Shown: positions 49,337 to 56,697 of the stretch, one piece after another | Position numbering within the stretch: position 1 is the first letter of the stretch | How the letters are laid out: every line of letters begins with the position of its first letter | NCBI RefSeq assembly: GCF_014207985.1 | Contig: NZ_JACHMI010000001.1 | Coordinates: 541,001-605,000 of the forward strand | DNA length: 64,000 nt | Origin: Nonomuraea rubra | GTDB taxonomy: Bacteria; Actinomycetota; Actinomycetes; Streptosporangiales; Streptosporangiaceae | Direction: 5' to 3' | The notes under the pieces: model-generated | Told to the model about the DNA's origin: nothing | The model's database searches: none | The model's input: only the letters and a program-made list of their open reading frames with translations | Translations under genes and position numbers: made by a program

Positions 49337-50371
49337 TCACCCGGGCAGCGAGGTCTCGCGGACCACGAGCTCGGGCTCGAACCGGCCCAGCATGTCGCGC
49401 TCGGACTCGATGCCCAGCAGGATGCGTACGGCACTGGCGCCCAGGGCCGCCGACGGGTGGCGAATGGTCGTCAGCGGCACGATGGCGAAGTCGGCGAACT
49501 CTATGTCGTCGTACCCGACCAGCGACAGATCATCGGGCACCCGGATCCCGCCCATGATCAGCCCGTGCAGCAGGCCCAGCGCGAGCAGGTCGTTGCCCGC
49601 CACGATGCCGTCGGGGGAGCCGTCGGCCGGGCGCCGCAGCAGCGTCCGCGCGACCGCCTCGCCGACCTTCGCGGTCTGCACCTGGACCCGGATGATCTCC
49701 AGCGAGGCGGGTTCCCCGAACTCCTCGACCGCCCGCTTGGCCCCCGCCAGCCGCAGGTCGACGTGGGGGTGCGGGCCGCCGATGAAGATCAGCCGCCGCC
49801 GCCCCTGGGCGAGCAGGTGCGTGGCCGCCAGATGGCCGCCGCGCTCGTTGTCGCCGGAGATCGCCGGATAGCTGTGCGGCCCTGTGGCCGTGCCGACCAG
49901 GACGAACGGCGTGCCCCTGCGGCCCAGCCCGAGCAGCTCCTCGGGCACGTCGCCGACCGGGGCCGCGAGGATCCCGCTCACCTGCTGGGACTCGAAGAAG
50001 CCGAGGTAGGCCCGCTCGCGCTCCGGGCTCTCGTCGCTGTTGGCCACGAGGATGAAGCGGCCGTGCGCGGCGGCCTCCGCCTCGGCGCCCGCCGCGAGCT
50101 CGGCGTAGACGGGGTTGCCGATGTTGGAGACCAGCAGCCCCAGCGCCAGGCTGTGCCCCACGCGCAGCCGGCGCGCCGCCTCGTTGCCGACGTAGCCCAG
50201 CTCGTCGGCGGCCTCGATGACGCGGCGCCGCAGGTCGGGCGAGACCCGGCCGGGCTGGGTGAAGGTGTAGGAGACCGTCGCCCGCGAGACCCCGGCGCGG
50301 GCCGCCACGTCGGCGACCGTGGGGGCGGAGACCTCGGCCTTCGACTGCTTCTGCGCCGGTCCAGAGGCCAT
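49337..50371 (-). CDS. LacI-family repressor of the CUT1/secreted-enzyme regulon
   Basis: A 344-residue regulator. The helix-turn-helix PTVADVAARAGVSRATVSYTFTQPGRVSPDLRRRVIEAADELGYVGNEAARRL is followed by a sugar-binding domain (ALGLLVSNIGNPVYAELAAGAEAEA; VGYDDIEFADFAIVPLTTIRHP). GAGGAG precedes ATG 50371. It lies between the secreted enzyme and the ABC operon. Three copies of one 18-bp palindrome surround it: one per target promoter and an imperfect one (50427-50444) upstream of its own start, implying autorepression. Confidence 0.92.
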   Translation of the reverse strand: MASGPAQKQSKAEVSAPTVADVAARAGVSRATVSYTFTQPGRVSPDLRRRVIEAADELGYVGNEAARRLRVGHSLALGLLVSNIGNPVYAELAAGAEAEAAAHGRFILVANSDESPERERAYLGFFESQQVSGILAAPVGDVPEELLGLGRRGTPFVLVGTATGPHSYPAISGDNERGGHLAATHLLAQGRRRLIFIGGPHPHVDLRLAGAKRAVEEFGEPASLEIIRVQVQTAKVGEAVARTLLRRPADGSPDGIVAGNDLLALGLLHGLIMGGIRVPDDLSLVGYDDIEFADFAIVPLTTIRHPSAALGASAVRILLGIESERDMLGRFEPELVVRETSLPG

Positions 50372-50426
50372 CGGGCTCCTCACACCTGTCGTCGGGTCCG
50401 GGATGTCGGCCCTCAGCCTAGCGGAT

Positions 50427-50444
50427 CCGTGAATGGATTCACGA
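50427..50444. promoter_or_regulatory. LacI-type operator, imperfect copy 2 (CCGTGAATGGATTCACGA)
   Basis: Differs from the perfect 18-bp palindrome at two positions. It lies 56 bp upstream of the repressor start codon, consistent with weaker autoregulation. Confidence 0.75.
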
Positions 50445-50470
50445 AGGCCGCGGGAGGGCCCGCGATCTCG

Positions 50471-50500
50471 TTGACATCGCTCCGATCGCCCGCGTAATGT
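50471..50500 (+). promoter_or_regulatory. Promoter of the CUT1 operon, TTGACA-N18-TAATGT
   Basis: Consensus TTGACA (50471-50476) and TAATGT (50495-50500) with an 18-bp spacer; transcription expected near 50507. The geometry with the adjacent operator matches the promoter at 49329-49300. Confidence 0.8.
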
Positions 50501-50510
50501 GCCCGCAACG

Positions 50511-50528
50511 TCGTGAATCGATTCACGA
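50511..50528. promoter_or_regulatory. LacI-type operator TCGTGAATCGATTCACGA, copy 3
   Basis: Perfect palindrome 10 bp downstream of the -10 box, upstream of the ABC permease gene. Confidence 0.85.
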
Positions 50529-50616
50529 CCTGTGGGCTCCATGACGAGGCCGCGATCATCCCGCCTCCGTCCAGCAGACCACGTGCATCCATGGTCACCC
50601 CCGAGAGGAGTCACAC

Positions 50617-51555
50617 GTGGCTGCCACTCATGCGCCGGCGACATCGCCCGGCGTCCGCGAACCCACCCGGCAGGCCCCCGCCAGGCGCCGCCGGGTCGGG
50701 GTCCGCGCGCCCTGGTGGTTCGTCGTGCCCGCCATCTCGATCTACCTCTTCATCGTCGTCGTCCCCAGCGCCAACGGCGCGCTGTTCTCCTTCACCGACT
50801 GGAACGGCCTGCGCGCCGACTGGTCCTTCGTCGGCCTGGACAACTTCACCTCCGTCTTCTCCGACCGCACGGCCCTCGACGCCCTGGTCAACACCCTCAC
50901 CCTGGCGGCGGCCGCCACGGTCGTGCAGAACGTCGCCGGCCTGCTCCTCGCGCTCGGCGTGAACAGCATGGTCAAGAGCCGCTACGTGCTGCGGGTGATC
51001 TTCTTCGCGCCCGTCGTCCTCACCCCGCTGGTCGCCGGGTACGTCTGGAGCTTCCTGCTGTCGCCCAACGGCGTCGTGAACGACGCCCTGCGCGCCGCCG
51101 GCCTGGGCGCGCTGGCCCACGACTGGCTCGGCGACCCCGACACGGCCCTGTACGCGATCGTCCTGGAGATCGTCTGGCAGTTCTCCGGCTACTCCATGGT
51201 GATCTACCTGGCAGGGCTGCAGGCGATCCCGGCCGAGGTGCTGGAGGCGGCCACCATCGACGGGGCGGGCCCGTGGAGCAAGTTCCGCCGCGTCGTGCTG
51301 CCGCTGCTCAACGGCGCGGTCGTGATCAACGTGATGCTCTGCCTCATCGGCGGGCTCAAGCAGTTCGACCAGGTCATGGCCATGACCGGCGGCGGGCCCG
51401 GCACGGCGACGGAGACGATCTCGACGGCCATCTACAAGAGCGCGTTCTCGCTCGGCGACTTCCCGTTCTCGATCGCGCTGGCCGTCGTCATGACCGTGGT
51501 CATCGCGGTCCTGGCCGGGGTCCAGTTCCGCCTGACGCAGAGGAGGAGCAGCTGA
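50617..51555 (+). CDS. Sugar ABC transporter permease, CUT1 family (MalF-like)
   Basis: A 312-residue inner-membrane subunit with six or seven helices and the cytoplasmic EAA loop EVLEAATIDGAGPWSKFRRVVLPLL (~residues 205-229), which docks on the ATPase. It begins with a ~30-residue basic cytoplasmic tail. It is first in the operon. No ATPase gene is present in the operon, so a shared MsiK-type ATPase is expected, as in other actinobacteria. Its TGA overlaps the next ATG by 1 nt. Confidence 0.92.
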   Translation: MAATHAPATSPGVREPTRQAPARRRRVGVRAPWWFVVPAISIYLFIVVVPSANGALFSFTDWNGLRADWSFVGLDNFTSVFSDRTALDALVNTLTLAAAATVVQNVAGLLLALGVNSMVKSRYVLRVIFFAPVVLTPLVAGYVWSFLLSPNGVVNDALRAAGLGALAHDWLGDPDTALYAIVLEIVWQFSGYSMVIYLAGLQAIPAEVLEAATIDGAGPWSKFRRVVLPLLNGAVVINVMLCLIGGLKQFDQVMAMTGGGPGTATETISTAIYKSAFSLGDFPFSIALAVVMTVVIAVLAGVQFRLTQRRSS

Positions 51556-52379
51556 TGCACGCGCGATACACCTGGCGCACGCTGGCGCGCGAGGTGGGCC
51601 TGATCCTGCTCGCGCTGGCCTTCCTCGTGCCGCTGGCCGGCCTGCTCAACGTCTCGCTCAAGCCGCGGGACAGCCAGAGCGGGGCGCTGGCCTTCGCGTT
51701 CCCGCCCACGCTGGACAACTACGTCCAGGCCTGGAACCAGGCGAGCCTCGGTGCGGCGCTGGCCAACAGCTTCCTCATCACGGCTGTCAGCGTCGTCCTG
51801 ATCATCGCCTTCGCCTCGACGGCCGCCTACCCGCTGGCCCGCGTCACCAGGGGCTGGTCCCGGTACACCTTCTACTTCGTCATCGGCGGCCTGCTCGTGC
51901 CCGGCCAGCTCGCCCTGCTCCCGCTCTACGCCACCATGCGCGACTTCGGCCTGCTCGGCTCGCTCTGGTCGGTCATCCTGATCAACGTCGGGCAGCAGAT
52001 CCCGTTCTCGGTCTTCCTCTACACGATGTTCCTGCGCGAGCTGCCGCTCGACTACGAGGAGGCCGCGCTGCTCGACGGCTGCGGGCCGCTGCGCTCGTTC
52101 GTCTCGGTGGTCTTCCCGCTGCTGCGCCCGGTCACCGGCACGGTCGTGATCCTGAACGCCGTCGGCATCTGGAACGAGTTCTTCACGCCGCTGCTGTATC
52201 TCGGCGGCAGCGGCAACACCACGGCGCCGGTCGCGATCTACGGGTTCGTCAGCCAGTACGTCTCGCAGTGGCCCCTCATCTTCGCCGGCCTCGTGATCAG
52301 CGTCATCCCCATCCTCGTCGTCTACTTCGCGCTGCAGAAACACATCATCAAGGGCTTCGCCGGCGGCCTCAAAGGCTGA
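51555..52379 (+). CDS. Sugar ABC transporter permease, CUT1 family (MalG-like)
   Basis: A 274-residue partner permease with six helices. Its EAA loop is ELPLDYEEAALLDGCGPLRSFVSVVFPLL (~160-188). It forms the transmembrane heterodimer with the preceding gene. The start ATG shares one base with the upstream stop. It is followed 25 bp later by the solute-binding lipoprotein gene. Confidence 0.92.
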   Translation: MHARYTWRTLAREVGLILLALAFLVPLAGLLNVSLKPRDSQSGALAFAFPPTLDNYVQAWNQASLGAALANSFLITAVSVVLIIAFASTAAYPLARVTRGWSRYTFYFVIGGLLVPGQLALLPLYATMRDFGLLGSLWSVILINVGQQIPFSVFLYTMFLRELPLDYEEAALLDGCGPLRSFVSVVFPLLRPVTGTVVILNAVGIWNEFFTPLLYLGGSGNTTAPVAIYGFVSQYVSQWPLIFAGLVISVIPILVVYFALQKHIIKGFAGGLKG

Positions 52380-52404
52380 CCCCCACCCCCCATTGGAGTT
52401 CCGC

Positions 52405-53673
52405 ATGAAGATCGTCAGAACGCTCGCCTCCGCCTGCTGCCTCGCGGTCGCGGCAGGCGCCTGCTCGACCTCGGGCGGCCAGAACACCGCCACCTCCGGC
52501 GAGCAGGTCCTCACCCTCGCCGCCGCCGGGCAGGGCCCGGCCCGGGCCGCCGTCGAGGCGTTCGAGAAGGCCAATCCGGGCGTCACCGTCAGGACCACGT
52601 TCACCGAGGACGACGCCTCCTACCAGCAGCAGCTCCGCACCCAGCTCTCCTCGGGCACGGCCCCCGACGTGTTCCGCATGTGGCCGGGCGGCGGCAACAC
52701 CATGGCCGTACGCGACCTCGGCGCCGACGGCATGCTGATGGACCTGTCGGGCGAGAGCTGGGCGAGCGGCCTGAGCGCCGACCTCAAGGCCGTCACCAGC
52801 GACCCCGCGGGCAAGGTGGTGGCCGTCCCCGTGACGATCGGCGCCATCGGAGCTGTGTGGAACGACCAGGCGCTGGCCAGGACCGGCCTGAGCAAGCCCA
52901 CGACCTGGCCGGAGGTGCTCGCGTTCTGCGAGGACGCCAAGGCCAAGGGGGTCGTGGCGTTCGCGCTCGGGCTCAAGTCGGCGTGGGTCGCCCAGCTCGT
53001 GCCGTACGCGCTGACCGCCTCCCTCGTCTACGGCCCGAACCCGCGGTTCACCCAGCAGCAGAAGGACGGCCAGGCCAGCTTCGCCAAGTCGGAGTGGAAG
53101 CGGGCGATGGAGCAGTACCTGCAACTGCGCGACTCCGGCTGCTTCAACGACAGTCCCAACGGCGTCGGCTACGACGAGCAGATGCAGCTCCTCGGCCAGG
53201 GCAAGGCGCTGGGCGCCGTGCACGTGCTGTCCGCCGTGCAGTCGGCGCTGAACTCCGCGCCGCAGGGCACCACGTTCTCGATGACCCCGTTCCCGGCCAC
53301 CGACAGCGCCGAGGCCACCTACCTGCCGGTGTCGGTCGGCATCGTGTACGGCGTCAACGCCAAGGCCAAGAACCCGGCACTGGCCAGGAAGTTCATGCAG
53401 TTCCTCGCCTCCCCGGAAGGCCAGGCGCTGTACGCCACGGAGTCCGGCAGCAGCCCGGCGCTGTCCAGCCCGGCCTTCCAGCCGGACGCGCTCCAGCGGC
53501 CGGTGCTCGAAGCCGTCGAGAACGGGAGGTCCACCCTCTACCCGGACCAGGGCTGGCCGGGCCCGAAGGTGCAGCAGGAGCACCTGACCTCGATCCAGGA
53601 GCTGTTCAACGGGACGACCGACGTGCCGACCCTGCTCGGCCGCATGGACCAGGCGTTCGAGGAGGCCAAGTGA
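52405..53673 (+). CDS. Sugar-binding lipoprotein of the CUT1 transporter
   Basis: A 422-residue solute-binding protein. The signal peptide MKIVRTLASACCLAVAAGAC ends at a lipobox with the lipid-modified Cys at about residue 20. Family landmarks include FEKANPGVTVRTTFTEDD, SGTAPDVFRMWPGGG, TTWPEVLAFCEDAK and ARKFMQFLASPEGQALYATESG. ATG 52405 with TGGAG 6 nt upstream is preferred over an in-frame TTG at 52393. Order in the operon is unusual in that both permeases come first. The substrate is an oligosaccharide released by the secreted enzyme. Confidence 0.92.
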   Translation: MKIVRTLASACCLAVAAGACSTSGGQNTATSGEQVLTLAAAGQGPARAAVEAFEKANPGVTVRTTFTEDDASYQQQLRTQLSSGTAPDVFRMWPGGGNTMAVRDLGADGMLMDLSGESWASGLSADLKAVTSDPAGKVVAVPVTIGAIGAVWNDQALARTGLSKPTTWPEVLAFCEDAKAKGVVAFALGLKSAWVAQLVPYALTASLVYGPNPRFTQQQKDGQASFAKSEWKRAMEQYLQLRDSGCFNDSPNGVGYDEQMQLLGQGKALGAVHVLSAVQSALNSAPQGTTFSMTPFPATDSAEATYLPVSVGIVYGVNAKAKNPALARKFMQFLASPEGQALYATESGSSPALSSPAFQPDALQRPVLEAVENGRSTLYPDQGWPGPKVQQEHLTSIQELFNGTTDVPTLLGRMDQAFEEAK

Positions 53674-54911
53674 ACCTGGAAGCCTGCCTCTGGATCACCC
53701 CCAAGATCTTCGACGATCTGGGCGATCCGGCTCCGGGGGTGGCGGCCTTCTTCGACCACCACGCCGGCTGGCTCGCCGACCGGCCCGTCACGATCGTGTT
53801 CTGCGCAGGCAACGGCGACCACGTGCTCAACTACGCCGGCCGCGACGCCTGGGACCACCGCTTCGACTGGGCTCGCTACAACTGCTTCGCGGCGGCCCCC
53901 GGCGGGCCGGCCGCCGCCGCGAGGGCGCACAACCGCGACTGGCTGGCCCGGGTGCGCGACGGCGGCGAGCGCTCGTTCAACCCGTACTCGGCCGGGCCCA
54001 TGTTCGTGCTGTCCGAGCAGCCGATGGACTACCGGACGCTGGCCGGCGTCTACGCGGCCGTGCGTGCCGAGGCGGAGCGGCGCGGCCTGCGGGTGAGCCT
54101 GCTGGAGTACCTGGAGCCGGGCCCCGAGTTCTGCCGCAGCGAGTGGAAGACGGAGCGGCACCCGGAGGTGGCGGCCGGCACCGCCGACGCCGGCGGGCAC
54201 CTCGTGCCGGGCGTCATCGACGTGACCGCGCCGCTCGCGGCCGATACCCGCCCGTACGCCGCCTACCCCGGCGGCATCGAGGGCGGGCTGCCGGCCGGGG
54301 ACTTCGTGGCCGCGCAGACGGCCGCGTTCACGGCCGACTTCGGGCTGGACGGGATCCTGCTCGGCAACCAGTTCGGCCTGGTCGGGTTCTGGCATCCGGA
54401 CAACGCGCCGCCGCTCACGCCGGAGCGGTCGGCCGGGATCGAGCGGTTCTTCCTGCGGCTGCGGGAGGCCATGGGGGACCGGCTCGTCTACTGGATGGAC
54501 ACGTACTGGCGGGCGGAGGTGGAGCGGGCGGCCTGGGGCATGACCGACGCCGCCTACCGCTCGCTCGACGCGATCCTGGTCAGCACGTTCGCCGTGCTCG
54601 TCGAGCGCACCGAGATCGTGCCGAACCTGCTGAGCAAGGCCGCGCTCGGCGGGCCGCGGCCGCTGCTCGGGCTCGACTTCGTGGATCCGTGGTACTGGTA
54701 CCGGACCTATCTGGACGACCGGCGTACCTATCTCTACCAGCGGGAGGTGCTGGCGGCGCACGCCGGGTCCGTGGCCGGGGTGTCCTTCTTCGCGAACGAC
54801 ACCTTCGGCCAGTTCGTACCGGAGACCGAGCTGGCGGTCACCCTCGAAGCGGTCAGGAAGGCGGACGTTCAGGAGGGGCGGCCGTCCTGCGGGGGCGAGA
54901 ACTGGCCGTAG
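53670..54911 (+). CDS. Cytosolic enzyme-like protein of the CUT1 operon, family unknown
   Basis: A 413-residue protein without signal or membrane segment. Alternating strand and helix stretches (PVTIVFCAGNGDHVLNYAG; LRVSLLEYLEPGPEF; GLDGILLGNQFGLVGFWHPDN; RLVYWMDTYWRAEVE; PLLGLDFVDPWYWYRTYLD) look like a TIM barrel with many aromatic residues at strand ends, reminiscent of glycosidases. Acidic candidates sit at the ends of several strands (YLEPG, YWMDTYW, LDFVDPW). It starts GTG overlapping the lipoprotein stop (GTGA), so it is made with the transporter. Probably acts on the imported sugar. It overlaps the convergent protease gene by 43 nt. Confidence 0.72.
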   Translation: MNLEACLWITPKIFDDLGDPAPGVAAFFDHHAGWLADRPVTIVFCAGNGDHVLNYAGRDAWDHRFDWARYNCFAAAPGGPAAAARAHNRDWLARVRDGGERSFNPYSAGPMFVLSEQPMDYRTLAGVYAAVRAEAERRGLRVSLLEYLEPGPEFCRSEWKTERHPEVAAGTADAGGHLVPGVIDVTAPLAADTRPYAAYPGGIEGGLPAGDFVAAQTAAFTADFGLDGILLGNQFGLVGFWHPDNAPPLTPERSAGIERFFLRLREAMGDRLVYWMDTYWRAEVERAAWGMTDAAYRSLDAILVSTFAVLVERTEIVPNLLSKAALGGPRPLLGLDFVDPWYWYRTYLDDRRTYLYQREVLAAHAGSVAGVSFFANDTFGQFVPETELAVTLEAVRKADVQEGRPSCGGENWP

Positions 54912-56566
54912 CGCACGTCGCGCGTCTGGTCGCCCAGGTACGGCTGCCCCGCCTGCGGCCCGTGACCGTAGTTCGAGCCGTTGTACCCGTACGGCTGGTA
55001 GGACGGCGGGACCGGAGGAGAGACCTGGGCCTGGCCCGACGGAAGGGGGTGCTGCTGCCACGGCGGCGACGGCACCGCGCCGTACGGGGCGTGGGCGGCG
55101 GCGGCGCGGCGCCGGCGCCGGCCGAGCACCTTAGCCAGCACCACGGCGAGCACGATCACGAGCAGCGCGCCGGCCCCGATCAGCACCCACATGAGGATCG
55201 GCCTGGGCGACTCGTCCTTGCCCGCCGAGATCGCCGCCTGCGTGTCGCTGATGTACTTGGCCACGTACGGGTGGTTCGGGAAGAGCGCCTGCACCTCGCG
55301 GAACTTGGGCAGCGCGTCCTCGTAGTAGTTGCGGAAGTAGTCGTTGACCGCCTCGTTGTACCGGGTGGTGGTCACGCCCTGGGCGGGCTTGACGTTCTTC
55401 TCGCCGAGCTTCTCCTTGATGATGCTCACCGGCAGCACGAAGCTCTCGCTCTCCGAGGCCTCGCCGCCCGCGCTCACCGTGCCGGCGATCAGCATGCCGA
55501 TGACCTTGCCGTCCTTGCTGAACACCGGGCCGCCGGAGTTGCCCTGGTAGGACGGCGCCTGGGTCTGGATGTACGGCACGCCGGTCTGGGTGGTGCGCTT
55601 GGCGTTGTACGGCCCCTCGGTCAGAGCGGGCTCCAGCTTCGACTCCAGGCTGAAGAACGGCGTGTTCGTCACCAGGCCGGGGAAGCCGCTGATGTACAGC
55701 GTGTCGCCGGTGCGCACGTCGGCGTCGTCGCCGAGCGGGACGGTCGGCAGGTTCTGCTGGCCGTTGACCTTGAGCAGCGCGAAGTCCTTGCCGGGGTAGC
55801 TCTCGCCCACCGAGACCAGCTCCGCCGGGGTCGCCTTGGCGGTCTTGTCCACGCCGCCGCCCGGCAGGCTCTGCAGCACCGACAGGCTCTGCTGCAGGTT
55901 GCGGATCTTCATGTGGCCGGTGTTGAACGTGACGTAGATCTGCTGCGCGAGCTTGAGGATCTCCTCGTCGGCCTCGATGCCCTGCAGCCCGGCGATGATC
56001 TCCTTGGCGTCCTGCTCGTTGAACTTGGCCAGCGCCTGCTGCGCGAACAGCTGGCTGAGCTCGGTCTCGCCGACCTGGACGCAGTGGGCCCCGGTCACCA
56101 TGTACCCGTCGGGCGTCACCCACCAGCCGGTGCACAGGCCGCCGACCTCGGCCTCGACCGTACGCTCCGGGGTGGTCTCCGTGAGGTAGGTGTCGACGTC
56201 GGCGGCGATCCGCTGGAAGAGCCACTTGGCGATGCTGCGCTCGTCCGAGGAGATCTTGCCCGCCTGCACGGCGTCGACGGCCTGCTGGGTCAGCGCGTTG
56301 AACGTGGTCTCGTTGATCGTGCTGGTCGGGACGGCGACCGTGCCGGTATAGGTGAAGCTCGTCAGCTGGACGGCGGGCTGCGTACGTGCTGCCAGCCAGG
56401 TGCCGACGGACACGTCCGGCCGCTCGTCTGGCGCGCCGTCGGCCGCCGCGGGGGCGGCGGGCAGTGCCACAACCGCGACGGCCGCCGCGACCGCGGCGAT
56501 CTTCGTCAACCTTTTCCTGAAATATCCGCTCACGAATGGAGATGGTGAGGGGATGCTCTTGTCCAT
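54869..56566 (-). CDS. Membrane-anchored trypsin-like serine protease
   Basis: A 565-residue protein. A signal peptide or N-terminal anchor spans residues ~20-43. The trypsin-like domain has His161 (VTGAHCV), Asp261 (KDFALLKV) and Ser343 (YQGNSGGPV), with a long insert (~165-245) between His and Asp. A helical segment (~400-448) resembles TPR-like sequence. One transmembrane helix (456-479) is followed by a cytoplasmic Pro/Gln/Gly/Tyr-rich tail of about 85 residues. So the protease faces outside and the tail inside. ATG 56566 is used; no strong ribosome site is seen, and GTG 56533 is an alternative. Confidence 0.85.
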   Translation of the reverse strand: MDKSIPSPSPFVSGYFRKRLTKIAAVAAAVAVVALPAAPAAADGAPDERPDVSVGTWLAARTQPAVQLTSFTYTGTVAVPTSTINETTFNALTQQAVDAVQAGKISSDERSIAKWLFQRIAADVDTYLTETTPERTVEAEVGGLCTGWWVTPDGYMVTGAHCVQVGETELSQLFAQQALAKFNEQDAKEIIAGLQGIEADEEILKLAQQIYVTFNTGHMKIRNLQQSLSVLQSLPGGGVDKTAKATPAELVSVGESYPGKDFALLKVNGQQNLPTVPLGDDADVRTGDTLYISGFPGLVTNTPFFSLESKLEPALTEGPYNAKRTTQTGVPYIQTQAPSYQGNSGGPVFSKDGKVIGMLIAGTVSAGGEASESESFVLPVSIIKEKLGEKNVKPAQGVTTTRYNEAVNDYFRNYYEDALPKFREVQALFPNHPYVAKYISDTQAAISAGKDESPRPILMWVLIGAGALLVIVLAVVLAKVLGRRRRRAAAAHAPYGAVPSPPWQQHPLPSGQAQVSPPVPPSYQPYGYNGSNYGHGPQAGQPYLGDQTRDVRYGQFSPPQDGRPS

Positions 56567-56697
56567 GGCTTGGAGCCGACTGGGAAATCCCGCGGCCCAG
56601 TTCGAGCAAGAAAGTTTGGTGCTCCAGTTGGCCCCCACTGGAGCGCCCTCAGGCTAGCGGCGGCCTGTCCGGTTTGTCTAGGTTTATGTTCTGGTGG

